Origin: an uncultured Clostridia bacterium
Lineage (GTDB): Bacteria; Bacillota; Clostridia; TANB77; CAG-508
Reading direction: 5' to 3'
DNA length: 64,000 bases
Assembly (NCBI GenBank): GCA_949948835.1
Contig: CATLHF010000002.1
Coordinates: 1-64,000 of the forward strand
The notes under the pieces: generated by a model
What the model saw: only the letters and a program-made list of their open reading frames with translations
Databases searched by the model: none
Told to the model about the DNA's origin: nothing
Part shown: positions 20,759 to 30,748 of the stretch, piece by piece
How the letters are laid out: every line of letters begins with the position of its first letter
How positions within the stretch are numbered: position 1 is the stretch's first letter
Translations under genes and position numbers: made by a program

Positions 20759-21322
20759 TTGAAAGAAAATAGAGACAAGAAAAGTAACGAAAATATAAAA
20801 TGGTTTATTGAAGTATTTATTATTACCTTTATATTATCGCTATTTTTTTCATACATATCAACAACAGCAATTAATGACATACCAATGGTACCTGCCATTT
20901 TTATTCTACTTGCCGTTATTGCAGTAGGTATTATCTTCGATATTGTTGGAGTAGCTGTAACCGTAGCAGGAGAAGAAGAATTTCATGCAAAAGCAAGTAA
21001 AAAAATTTCCGGTGCAAAAACAGCGGTTAAATTAATCAGAAATTCCTCCATTGTTGCTAACATTTGTGCAGATGTAATTGGAGATATTTGTGGAGTATTA
21101 AGTGGAGCAATTAGTGCGATTATTGCAATGAAAATAACCGAAAGTTATCAAATATCCTTTCCAATCCAATTTTTAATTAGTGCATTAGTTGCATCATTAA
21201 CAGTAGGAGGAAAGGCACTAGGAAAAGGATTTGCAAAAAGTAAAAGTGGTAGTATTGTATGGATTGTATCCAAAATCATAAAACCATTTTATAAAGAGAA
21301 GAAAGAAGAAAAAAACAAGTAG
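20759..21322 (+). CDS. oapA: OLE-associated protein A (OapA)-like membrane protein
   Basis: VAGEEEFHAKASKKISGAKTAVKLIRNSSIVANICADVIGDICGVLSG with several TM segments; TTG start at 20759. Confidence 0.75.
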   Translation: MKENRDKKSNENIKWFIEVFIITFILSLFFSYISTTAINDIPMVPAIFILLAVIAVGIIFDIVGVAVTVAGEEEFHAKASKKISGAKTAVKLIRNSSIVANICADVIGDICGVLSGAISAIIAMKITESYQISFPIQFLISALVASLTVGGKALGKGFAKSKSGSIVWIVSKIIKPFYKEKKEEKNK

Positions 21323-21362
21323 GAACCTAAATATTTCTAGGTTTCTACTTGTTTTTTTTTGT
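21318..21362 (+). terminator. Rho-independent terminator
   Basis: agtaggaacctaaatatttctaggtttctacttgttttttttt. Confidence 0.85.
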
Positions 21363-21410
21363 ATCTTGTAATATAATTTTGGACATAATCAAAAAGGGGA
21401 GATAGATAAT

Positions 21411-23165
21411 ATGAGAGCAATCGACATAAGAAATAAATATTTAAAATTTTTTGAAAATCATGGTCATAAAGTAATACCAAGTGCACCACTTATTCCAGAA
21501 AATGACCCATCGGTTTTATTTACAACTGCTGGTATGCAACCACTTGTGCCATATTTACTAGGAGAAAAACATCCAGAAGGAACTCGTCTTACGGATTACC
21601 AAAAATGTGTAAGAACAGTAGATATTGATGAAGTAGGAGATAACCGTCATTTAACTTATTTTGAAATGCTTGGTAACTGGTCATTAGGAGACTACTTTAA
21701 AGAAGAATCAATTAAAATGAGCTTTGATTTTTTGACAAAGGAATTAGAAATTCCAGTAGAAAAATTATCCGTAACTGTCTTTGCTGGAGATGAAGATGCA
21801 CCACGTGATGAAGAATCCGCAAATATTTGGAAGAGTGTAGGAATGCCAGAAAACCATATTTATTATTTTGGAAAAGATGATAACTGGTGGATAGCAGGGG
21901 AAGAAGGACCTTGTGGACCAGATACTGAAATGTTTTATGATACAGGAAAAGAACCATGTTCAAAGGATTGTAACCCATCATGTGGTTGTGGTAAATACGT
22001 AGAAATTTGGAATAATGTATTTATGGAATATTACAAAGACAAAAATGGATATACAAAACTAAAACAACAAAACGTGGATACGGGTCTTGGGCTTGAAAGA
22101 ATGAATATGTTACTGCAAGGAAAAGAGACACCATATGATACCGAAATTTTTGCACCAATTATGGAAAAACTACAAACTCTTGCAAAACACGATGAAATTA
22201 GTAGCAGAAGAATTGTTGCAGAACATTTACGTTCTAGTATGATGATTATATCGGATGGTGGAAGACCAAGTAATGTAGACCGTGGTTATGTATTAAGAAG
22301 ATTAATTCGTAGAATGACAAGACATTTAAATAAATTAGAAATTGACTTAAATGAATTATCTGGATTAATTGATTTAAATATTGATAATTTAAAAGAAATG
22401 TACCCAGAATTAGAGAAAAATAGAGAGACTATTAAGCAAGTTATGATAGAAGAAAAAGATAAGTTTGTTAAAACACTTGCCCATGGAGAAAAAGAATTTG
22501 AAAAAGCAATTGCTAAAATTAAACAAGAAGGTGCTAAAAAAATAGATGGACAAGTTGTATTTAGACTTTATGATACTTATGGATTTCCACCAGAAGTAAC
22601 ATCTGATTTAGCTCGTGAACAAGGTTATGAAATCGATATGGAAGAATTCCAAAAATTGTTTAAAGAACATCAAGAAAAATCGAGAATGGGTTCAGAACAA
22701 AAATTCAAAGGAGGACTTGCAGATCAAAGCCCTGAAACAATTTGCTATCATACAGCAACACACCTTTTAAATGCAGCATTAAAAATAGTAGTTAGTAAAG
22801 ATGTACATCAAAAAGGTTCAAACATTACAGCTGAAAGAATGCGTTTTGACTTTTCATGTGACCATAAGTTAACAGAGGAAGAAAAACAAAAAACAGAAGA
22901 CCTAGTGAACCAATGGATTAAAGAAGAATTACCTGTAACAGTAGAAGAAATGAAAAAAGAAGACGCCATTGCATCTGGTGCAGAATGTATGTTTATCGAA
23001 AAATATCCAGACATTGTTACGGTATATACAATTGGAAACATATCCAAAGAATTATGTGGTGGGCCACACGTAAAAAATACGAAGGAATTAGGAACCTTCA
23101 AAATCAAAAAAGAAGAAGCAAGTTCAGCAGGAGTAAGACGTATTAAAGCAATTTTAGAAAAATAA
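21411..23165 (+). CDS. alaS: Alanine--tRNA ligase, short form lacking the C-terminal (C-Ala) domain
   Basis: MRAIDIRNKYLKFFENHGHKVIPSAPLIPENDPSVLFTTAGM, HTATHLLNAAL editing motif; ends after GVRRIKAILEK at 584 aa. Confidence 0.92.
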   Translation: MRAIDIRNKYLKFFENHGHKVIPSAPLIPENDPSVLFTTAGMQPLVPYLLGEKHPEGTRLTDYQKCVRTVDIDEVGDNRHLTYFEMLGNWSLGDYFKEESIKMSFDFLTKELEIPVEKLSVTVFAGDEDAPRDEESANIWKSVGMPENHIYYFGKDDNWWIAGEEGPCGPDTEMFYDTGKEPCSKDCNPSCGCGKYVEIWNNVFMEYYKDKNGYTKLKQQNVDTGLGLERMNMLLQGKETPYDTEIFAPIMEKLQTLAKHDEISSRRIVAEHLRSSMMIISDGGRPSNVDRGYVLRRLIRRMTRHLNKLEIDLNELSGLIDLNIDNLKEMYPELEKNRETIKQVMIEEKDKFVKTLAHGEKEFEKAIAKIKQEGAKKIDGQVVFRLYDTYGFPPEVTSDLAREQGYEIDMEEFQKLFKEHQEKSRMGSEQKFKGGLADQSPETICYHTATHLLNAALKIVVSKDVHQKGSNITAERMRFDFSCDHKLTEEEKQKTEDLVNQWIKEELPVTVEEMKKEDAIASGAECMFIEKYPDIVTVYTIGNISKELCGGPHVKNTKELGTFKIKKEEASSAGVRRIKAILEK

Positions 23166-23180
23166 TTAGGAGATAGTATC

Positions 23181-23525
23181 ATGGAAAATTGTATATTTTG
23201 TAAAATCATAAAAGGAGAAATACCTTCAACAAAAGTGTACGAGGATGATGAAATATTAGCATTTAAAGACATTCAACCAGCAGCACCAATTCATATTTTG
23301 GTGATTCCTAAAAAACATATTCCATCTTTAGTACAATTAGAGAAAGAAGATGAAATCTTAGTTGGAAAAATTTACACAGTAATAAACAAAATAGCTGAAG
23401 AACAAGGGGTTTTAAATAAAGGATATCGTGTGATTGTAAACTGTGGTAAAGATGGTGGACAAGAAGTAGGACATTTACATTTTCATTTGTTAGCAGGAAA
23501 GAGCCTTGGCGAAAAAATTGTATAA
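23181..23525 (+). CDS. HIT family (histidine triad) protein
   Basis: CIFCKIIKGEIPSTKVYEDD and HLHFHLL triad. Confidence 0.95.
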   Translation: MENCIFCKIIKGEIPSTKVYEDDEILAFKDIQPAAPIHILVIPKKHIPSLVQLEKEDEILVGKIYTVINKIAEEQGVLNKGYRVIVNCGKDGGQEVGHLHFHLLAGKSLGEKIV

Positions 23526-23604
23526 AACCCCTATAAATTATAATAAAAATGTGATATAATAATAATAGATAGCTCAAAACGAACGAAAAAATGGAGGGGG
23601 TATT

Positions 23605-24297
23605 ATGTTTAATAGCAAATATAGTAATGTATTAACCGTCTTACTAATTATTGTAATTATTGTAATTTTAGGAATTATTGCATTTTTAGGATACGATATT
23701 TTTAGAAAATATTATATTGATAAAGAAGCATCTGATTTTATGGAACGTTATGAAGAACAAATAAGAAATACAACATTATCTGAAGGAAATACAACCACAA
23801 ATGAAATAACAAATATAATTATTGATCCAGGTAATGATACACAAAATGTAGTATCAGGAGGAAATTCGTCTGGAGGAGGCAAGAAGACAAGTAAATATAC
23901 TTATAAGGGATTTACTGTTTTAGGAACGATTGAAATTCCAAAAACAGGAATTAAATATCCAGTACTAAATAGTTATGCTCCCAAAGCATTGGAAACAGCA
24001 GTATGTTATTATTATGGACCAGGATTAAATGAAGTAGGGAATACAACTATTGCAGGACATAACTATCGTAATGGAGCATTTTTTGGAAAGAATAAACAGC
24101 TAGTAAATGGGGATATTATTTATATTACTGATAATTCAGGAAAAAAGATAAGATATACAATTTATAAAACTTACACCACAACCCCAAATGATGCGGAATA
24201 CGTAACAAGAGATACAGCAGGAAAAAGAGAAATTTCATTAACGACTTGTACAGATGATAGTAAAGGAAGATTAATCATCTGGGCAAAAGAATCTTAA
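23605..24297 (+). CDS. Class D-like sortase
   Basis: TIAGHNYRNGAFFG and SLTTCTDDSKGRLIIWA (TLxTC-like) motifs. Confidence 0.88.
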   Translation: MFNSKYSNVLTVLLIIVIIVILGIIAFLGYDIFRKYYIDKEASDFMERYEEQIRNTTLSEGNTTTNEITNIIIDPGNDTQNVVSGGNSSGGGKKTSKYTYKGFTVLGTIEIPKTGIKYPVLNSYAPKALETAVCYYYGPGLNEVGNTTIAGHNYRNGAFFGKNKQLVNGDIIYITDNSGKKIRYTIYKTYTTTPNDAEYVTRDTAGKREISLTTCTDDSKGRLIIWAKES

Positions 24298-24405
24298 AAA
24301 CAAAAATAAAAAAATAAAGATTTAAGTAAAAAAATCTTGACAAATGAAACAGATTTAGGTAAAATATTAATTGCGCTGTTACATTAAGTAACAGTGCAAT
24401 CACAT

Positions 24406-24483
24406 GGTGGATGTGGCGTAGTTGGTTAACGCGCCAGTTTGTGGCACTGGAGATCGTGGGTTCGAGTCCCATCTTCCACCCCA
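24406..24483 (+). tRNA. tRNA-His (GTG)
   Basis: Cloverleaf with anticodon loop ttGTGgc, G-1, T-arm gtgggttcgagtcccat, encoded CCA. Confidence 0.95.
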
Positions 24484-24587
24484 TAAATTTATTCACGTAT
24501 ATTGGACTGTAGCTTTACAAAATGTAGGCGACAAAGGAGCTGTACAGATTGTAAATAGCGGTAACATTGTAAAAAAATGAATCACAT

Positions 24588-24662
24588 TGGGCTGTAGCCA
24601 AGCGGTAAGGCACCAGACTTTGACTCTGGCATGCGCTAGTTCGAATCTAGCCAGCCCAACCA
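24588..24662 (+). tRNA. tRNA-Gln (TTG)
   Basis: tgggctg...cagccca acceptor, anticodon loop ctTTGac, encoded CCA. Confidence 0.95.
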
Positions 24663-24663
24663 A

Positions 24664-24705
24664 ACAAAGAAAACTGTAGCGAAGCTATGGTTTTCTTTGT
24701 TTATT
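24664..24705 (+). terminator. Hairpin downstream of tRNA-Gln
   Basis: acaaagaaaactgtagcgaagctatggttttctttgt. Confidence 0.65.
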
Positions 24706-24836
24706 TTGTTTGTACGTTTACTTTTATCTCTTAACTTAAATAATTTACTTCTTATTATTTATGCAAACAATTGCATTAATCAACATAATGTGATAAAATA
24801 TACCTGTAACCAAGCAAGGGACAAGTAGGAGGATAT

Positions 24837-25082
24837 ATGATACGGAAAAAACCAAGTTTTATAGTTCTCAATACTCATGTAAATCATTATGAGGTTTACA
24901 TGAAAGGAAAATTTTTTTCAAGAAAAATAGCGTATGCTACTGTTAATTTTGAAGAAACAAAGGTTACTGTACATGTTTTAGAGAAATGGGCACAATACAA
25001 GAACCTTTTGACTGTTGCAGTAGAAGAAGCACATTTTTTAGTGAAAGAAAAGAAAAAAGAAGAGAAAGAAGAGGCAGAGTAA
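24837..25082 (+). CDS. Hypothetical protein with in-frame CGG at codon 3
   Basis: taggaggatat RBS upstream of ATG; ATG ATA CGG AAA. Confidence 0.55.
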   Translation: MIRKKPSFIVLNTHVNHYEVYMKGKFFSRKIAYATVNFEETKVTVHVLEKWAQYKNLLTVAVEEAHFLVKEKKKEEKEEAE

Positions 25083-25085
25083 TTT

Positions 25086-26156
25086 TTACCTGCCTCTTCT
25101 TTTCTTTAGCGGAATTAAGAATAATGCTCCAATGATAATTGGCAAATAAAAGGTATACATTCTCCAAAATAAAATGGATATATTAATAGTCCCTTCGCGG
25201 AAGATGGAGTTGAAAATTAATAAAAATCCGCCTTCTGCGCCTCCACCAGAGCCAGGGGTAGGAATAAAGGTCATAAGCATTAATAAAAATGCTTGTGCAG
25301 GGATAATAGTAAATAAGCTTACTCCACTATTTCCAAAAGCACGGTAAACCATATAAGTAATTGCATAATAAAAAAGTGATTGTATGGTTGCAGCAATAAA
25401 CATTTGGATGACAACCTTTTTTTCTTTTCTCATTTGATTAAACTGACTATTAAAATTTTCAAAACTTTTGGATAAGTGTTCTATTTTTTCTTCTACATTT
25501 TTTAATATATGAATTTTTCCAAGCAATTTTAAAATAGGTGTTACAATCATAAGTGCTAATTTATGGTTCATTCCAATGATAAAAATAAATACAATTGCTA
25601 AAATATTTACCAAAAAACCAACAACAGCAAGTACAAAAAAGTTATCCATCAAGGATTTAAAATAGTTCCATTGAAACACAGTAACAACTAAAGTAAAAAT
25701 AACGAGAGCTGTTTGAGAAATAACAAATTTCATGGAAAAGATAGAAAATGCATCACTTACTCTTTTACCATCTTTATGCATATAATATGCTTGCATTGGC
25801 TGTCCACCAGAACAAAATGGGGTAATATTATTAAATAGTTGTCCAATCATCATAATACGAATGGAATTTTTTAAAGTTTGCTCAGGATATAGTTTTTTGA
25901 TTGGAATATGAAGACACATCGCTTCACTTATCCATGAAAGAACCATACAAACAAGTCCAGCCATTACCCAGTAATAATTAACGGATTGTAATACCAAAAC
26001 AATATTATCCATTCCATCAACTGCGAACATATAAATAAAAAGACCAATACCAATTGCAAGAATCAAAAGAATGTTAAATATTGTAAATTTCTTATCTTTT
26101 GACTTTTGAATTTGATTCTTTAAATTTTCATCTAATTCAATTTTTTCCTCATTCAT
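25086..26156 (-). CDS. YbhN/UPF0104 (lysylphosphatidylglycerol synthase TM region) family protein
   Basis: Multi-TM; GGQPMQAYYMHKDGK and FIPTPGSGGGAEGGF motifs. Confidence 0.85.
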   Translation of the reverse strand: MNEEKIELDENLKNQIQKSKDKKFTIFNILLILAIGIGLFIYMFAVDGMDNIVLVLQSVNYYWVMAGLVCMVLSWISEAMCLHIPIKKLYPEQTLKNSIRIMMIGQLFNNITPFCSGGQPMQAYYMHKDGKRVSDAFSIFSMKFVISQTALVIFTLVVTVFQWNYFKSLMDNFFVLAVVGFLVNILAIVFIFIIGMNHKLALMIVTPILKLLGKIHILKNVEEKIEHLSKSFENFNSQFNQMRKEKKVVIQMFIAATIQSLFYYAITYMVYRAFGNSGVSLFTIIPAQAFLLMLMTFIPTPGSGGGAEGGFLLIFNSIFREGTINISILFWRMYTFYLPIIIGALFLIPLKKRRGR

Positions 26157-26283
26157 AAAATCTCTCCTAACAATTAAACTTATTATAGTGCTTAAATAAC
26201 CCTAAGTCAATTAAGAAAATATTAATATTAAAATTATGTTACGAAATACTTGAAAAAAATAATGCAAAATAATAAAATAAAAT

Positions 26284-28017
26284 ATGAAGGGGATGAGAAA
26301 ATTGAGAACTATTTCTAAAATAGTAGCAATTATATTAATAGTTATATTTGTCATATCACAGCTATCTTGTGTAGTACAAGCAAAAACGAAAAAAGAAGTC
26401 GTGCTTGTTCTTGATCCTGGTCATGGAGGAAAGATGACAGGAACTGCTAATAATCAATTAGGACTTGTAGAACGAGATCTTACCTTAAAAATTGCAAGAT
26501 ATCTAAGAGATTATTTAAATGAATATGATGGAGTAAGAGTAATTATGACACATGATGGATTGCCAAGTGATTATGAATTAGAATTACCAGCTAGAGGAAT
26601 GGTAGCAAGAAACAACAATGCAGACATGATGATAAGCCTTCATCTAAATGATTATTCTACATCAAACGAACAAGGAGCAGAAGTTTATGTAACAGCAAAT
26701 ACATTACTTCCTAAGTACCATGAAGAATCTGCGAGGTTTGGAAACTTAGTACTAAATGAATTATCAAAATTAGGTATTCATAATAGAGGAGTTAAAACAA
26801 GATTATGTGGAGATAGAGGACCTAAATGGGAGTATTCAGATGGAAGTATTGCAGACTATTATGCAGTTATTCGTTACCCAATGAAAGGTGATGGAGAAGA
26901 TAGAGGAGCAGACCTTGCAAAGGGAGAAGGTATTCCAGGAATTCTAATTGAACATTGTTTTATGAAAGACCATGACGCACAATTTATCGATTCTGAAGAA
27001 GATATACAAAAATTAGCAAGAGCGGATTGTAATGCTTTAGTAAGCTTTTATGGGTTAGAGAAAAAAGATCCTAAACGAGTTAGTTTTGTTACATTAAATA
27101 AAGAAAATTTAAATTTAATAGTAGGAAATAAAGAAACATTACAAGCAACCATAACACCAGATACAGCGGAAAATAAAAAAGTAATATGGAGTAGTAGCGA
27201 TGAAGAGGTTGCAACGGTTTCAAAAGAAGGAGAAGTAACAGCCATAAAAGAGGGAACTGCAACCATTACCGTTACAACAGAAGATAGAAACAAAAAAGAA
27301 GAATGTCTTGTTACTGTAAAAGAAATAAAATTTATACTTTCTGAAACCGAAAAAAATTTACTAGTAGGAAATAGCGTACAAATCGATTATCAAATAACAC
27401 CAGAAGAATTAGAGAATAAAACAGTCTCTTGGAAATCAAGTGATGAAGAGGTTGCAACAGTTTCTAAAGAAGGAATTATAACAGGACTTAAAGAAGGAAC
27501 AGTAACAATTATAGGAACATTAGAAAGTGAAAGTAAAACAGTAGAACTAACAGTAAAAGTGCATGAAAAAAGCGATGAACAAACAATAGAATTAATCGAT
27601 ATAAAAGAAGATAACGGAAAATTATCTAAAATAGGAGAAAAAGTAAAATTAAGTCAGTTTAGAGAAAAAATCAAATTAAGTGATAATTTAGAAATGATAA
27701 TAAAAGATGCAAAAGGAAAAGAACTTGCAGAAGATAGTTATATCACAACAAATACACAAGTGCAAATTAGAACAAAAGAAGAAAAAGAAGTCGTACAAGA
27801 GTATACATGTTTAATATATGCAGATGTAAACTGTGACGGCAAAATATCAGCATTAGATTATACATTAATTAAAAACCATATTATGGACGTTCAAAAAATA
27901 ACTGACTATAATGCAAAATTAGCTGCAGATGTTGATGGAAACAATAGAATATCAGCATTGGATTATACGTTAATTAAAAATCATATTATGGATGTTCAAA
28001 AAATAACATTAAAATAG
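26284..28017 (+). CDS. N-acetylmuramoyl-L-alanine amidase with two Big2 domains and C-terminal dockerin
   Basis: VLDPGHGGKMTG, two WSSSDEEVATVSKEG/WKSSDEEVATVSKEG Big2 modules, duplicated D.N.DGKISALDYTLIKNHIMDVQKI dockerin segments. Confidence 0.88.
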   Translation: MKGMRKLRTISKIVAIILIVIFVISQLSCVVQAKTKKEVVLVLDPGHGGKMTGTANNQLGLVERDLTLKIARYLRDYLNEYDGVRVIMTHDGLPSDYELELPARGMVARNNNADMMISLHLNDYSTSNEQGAEVYVTANTLLPKYHEESARFGNLVLNELSKLGIHNRGVKTRLCGDRGPKWEYSDGSIADYYAVIRYPMKGDGEDRGADLAKGEGIPGILIEHCFMKDHDAQFIDSEEDIQKLARADCNALVSFYGLEKKDPKRVSFVTLNKENLNLIVGNKETLQATITPDTAENKKVIWSSSDEEVATVSKEGEVTAIKEGTATITVTTEDRNKKEECLVTVKEIKFILSETEKNLLVGNSVQIDYQITPEELENKTVSWKSSDEEVATVSKEGIITGLKEGTVTIIGTLESESKTVELTVKVHEKSDEQTIELIDIKEDNGKLSKIGEKVKLSQFREKIKLSDNLEMIIKDAKGKELAEDSYITTNTQVQIRTKEEKEVVQEYTCLIYADVNCDGKISALDYTLIKNHIMDVQKITDYNAKLAADVDGNNRISALDYTLIKNHIMDVQKITLK

Positions 28018-28027
28018 GGGGATTATT

Positions 28028-29047
28028 ATGAAAATGAAATTAAAAAATATCATCATAGCATTGATCGTTTTTATAATGGCAGTTGTAATTCATACAAATG
28101 TAAATGCAGCAGGAATTGGAATGAAGATTAACAAATCTTCAGCATATGTGGGAGATACGTTTAGTGTTACTATTTCTGGAATTAATGGAAAAGTTAAAAT
28201 TAGTGGAAATTCTAACATTTCACTTAGTACAAGTGGAACACAATGGGTAGAAGGAAGTATGACTATAACAGGAACAACAAAATCCGTTGGAACAGGTATT
28301 ATAACAGTAACACCGATTGATGTTAGTACTTCAGGAGCAAATCCAGAAGAAGTAACATCAGGAAACAGTAAGAGTATCACAATTAGTGAAAAACCAACAC
28401 AACAATCAGAACCACAAAAACCAACACAAACAACAACGAATAACAATAAAACAACAACAAAAAAAACAGAAAACAAGAAGACAGAAAAACCAGTGGTTGA
28501 AACAAAAGAAAAAGAAGAGGCTTCCTCTGAGTTTGGTATTCATCTGCTAAAATTAATTGGAGTAAAAGAAAATAAAGAAGAAGTAGAAATTGCTCTAGAT
28601 AAAGCATTTAATATTAAGACATTCGAATATACTTGTAACATAGCAAACGATATTAAAACTGTTAGAATTGAAAAAGAAGCATATGAATATAACGATTTGG
28701 TTCAAATATCCGGTTTAGAAGAGGAACTAAAAGTAGGAGAAAATAATGTTATTTTAAAACTTGCTAAAGACGGAAAAGAACTAAGCTATCATATTAAAAT
28801 AACAAAAGAAGAACCAAAACAAGAAGTGATGGAAACAAATTCAATACCAGAACAAACACAACAAAAAGAAACAATTATGGTTTCTATGCCACTTATTTGG
28901 TTTATTTTATTAGAAATAGTAATAGTAGCTTTAAGTGTAGTAGCAACAATTATTATTATGAATTATTTAAAGAAAAATTCTTATCAAAAAGAGGATAAAA
29001 AACAAAAGAAAGAAAAGGAAGAAGAAAAGGAATTTAAGAAAATCTAA
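28028..29047 (+). CDS. Membrane-anchored cohesin-like/cadherin-like-domain protein
   Basis: Signal peptide, beta-rich AGIGMKINKSSAYVGDTFSVTISG, C-terminal TM plus KK-rich tail; directly downstream of a dockerin gene. Confidence 0.6.
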   Translation: MKMKLKNIIIALIVFIMAVVIHTNVNAAGIGMKINKSSAYVGDTFSVTISGINGKVKISGNSNISLSTSGTQWVEGSMTITGTTKSVGTGIITVTPIDVSTSGANPEEVTSGNSKSITISEKPTQQSEPQKPTQTTTNNNKTTTKKTENKKTEKPVVETKEKEEASSEFGIHLLKLIGVKENKEEVEIALDKAFNIKTFEYTCNIANDIKTVRIEKEAYEYNDLVQISGLEEELKVGENNVILKLAKDGKELSYHIKITKEEPKQEVMETNSIPEQTQQKETIMVSMPLIWFILLEIVIVALSVVATIIIMNYLKKNSYQKEDKKQKKEKEEEKEFKKI

Positions 29048-29619
29048 TGGATATTGAACAAATAAAAAAAGCATATACAAAAATAATAGGAAAAGATATA
29101 TGGTATTATGACAAGATTGAATCAACTCAACAAGAAGCCAAAAAACGAGTAAAAGAATTAATAGATGGCACTATTATTCTTGCTGAAAACCAAACAAAAG
29201 GAATTGGAACAAAAGGACGAACATGGTATACCAACACACATACCAATATCACAATGACCATTGTATTATATCCCAATTGTAACATTATCAAATTAGAAGG
29301 ACTAACGACTAAAATTGCACAAGTGATGCAAGAAACTATTAAAGATTTATATGGAATTTCACTACAAATAAAGGAACCAAACGATTTATTACTAAATGGT
29401 AAAAAAATAGGAGGTATCTTAACAGAATCAGCTACTTACCAACAAAAAGTAACGCACTTACTGATTGGAATCGGATTTAATGTAAATGAAACAAACTTTG
29501 CAAGCGAAATAGAACAGATTGCTACTTCTTTAAAAAAGGAATATGGAAAAAATTATAGTAGAGAACAAATTATAATTAGATTTATAGAAAGATTAGAAAA
29601 GAAGATAGCAGAATTATAG
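29047..29619 (+). CDS. birA: Biotin--[acetyl-CoA-carboxylase] ligase
   Basis: IESTQQEAKKRV, KGIGTKGRTWYT, WPN-like EPNDLLLNGKKIGGIL. Confidence 0.9.
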   Translation: MDIEQIKKAYTKIIGKDIWYYDKIESTQQEAKKRVKELIDGTIILAENQTKGIGTKGRTWYTNTHTNITMTIVLYPNCNIIKLEGLTTKIAQVMQETIKDLYGISLQIKEPNDLLLNGKKIGGILTESATYQQKVTHLLIGIGFNVNETNFASEIEQIATSLKKEYGKNYSREQIIIRFIERLEKKIAEL

Positions 29620-29623
29620 AAAA

Positions 29624-29653
29624 AAGAGACTTTATCTGAAGTCTCTTTTTTCT
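29624..29653 (+). terminator. Rho-independent terminator
   Basis: aaaaagagactttatctgaagtctctttttt. Confidence 0.85.
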
Positions 29654-29717
29654 ATTGAACTGTAGGGGCGAGCATTGCTTGTCCAGGCGGAAAAGTTTAC
29701 AAAAAAATCATTAAACT

Positions 29718-29727
29718 TGACCGGTCA
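29718..29727. promoter_or_regulatory. Candidate operator upstream of the fab operon
   Basis: Perfect palindrome TGACCGGTCA within aacttgaccggtcagac. Confidence 0.4.
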
Positions 29728-29806
29728 GACTAATAGATAAAACGATAAAAAATGATGTATAAATAAAAAAGTAAAAAATAAATAAAAAAACTTATGGAGG
29801 AGTTGT

Positions 29807-30740
29807 ATGAAAACAGCATTTCTATTTCCTGGGCAAGGAGCGCAATATGTTGGAATGGGAAAAGATATTTATGATGAATATGAAGAAGCAAGAAAGATAT
29901 ATGAAAAAGCAAGTGATTTATTAGGAAAAGATATTGCTAAGCTTTGCTTTGAGTCGGAACAAGGAGAATTAAATAAAACCCAAAATGCGCAAATTGCAAT
30001 ATTAGTAACTTCTCTTGCAATAGTAGAGATATTAAAGAAAAGGAATATTCAAGCGGATATTTGCACAGGGCTTAGCTTAGGAGAATATACAGCATTAATA
30101 TATAGTGGTTATTTAGAGTTAGAAGAAGGAATTAATTTAATCCAAAAACGTGGTTATTATATGCGGTAATGAGTTACCAAAAGAAAATTTTAAAATGGTA
30201 GCGGTTATGGGATTAGATGCAAAATTAATAGAAGAAACTTGTGATGCAATAAGAAGTAAGAAGCAATTTGTAGTTCCTGCTAATTATAACTATTCTGGGC
30301 AGACAGTACTTTCTGGAACAGAAGAAGGAATTGAACTTGCAAAAGAAGAGTTACAACAAAAAGGTGCGAAACGATTGATCGAATTAAAAACAAGTGGACC
30401 ATTTCACACAGAGAAATTAAATATAGCAAAAGAGAAATTTGCAAAAGAGTTAAAAAAAGTAAATTTCTTGGAAGGAACTATTCCAGTAATTAAAAATATG
30501 GATGGTAGGGTATATCAAAAAAATGATAATATGAAACAAATATTAGAGAATCATATGGTAAGCCCTGTTCGATTTGATAAAGCAATTCAGCAGATGCAAG
30601 AACAAGAAATTGATACATACATAGAAATTGGACCAGGAAAAGCCTTGTCTGGATTTATCAAAAAAGAAAACAGGGAAGCAAATGTAGTAAACATATGTGA
30701 TATACAAACATTAAATAATGTACTTGAAATTTTAAAATAA
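29807..30740 (+). CDS. fabD: Malonyl-CoA-ACP transacylase FabD, requires +1 shift at CGG 30164
   Basis: FLFPGQGAQYVGMG and GLSLGEYTAL; ORFs 29807..30169 and 30150..30740 join as QKRGYYM-GNELPKENFKMVAVMGLD. Confidence 0.93.
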
Positions 30741-30748
30741 GAAAGGAA

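Noticed and set aside
27826-28014. CRISPR-like repeat
   Set aside because: Two copies only, in-frame coding repeats of a dockerin domain; no CRISPR array was seen in the window.
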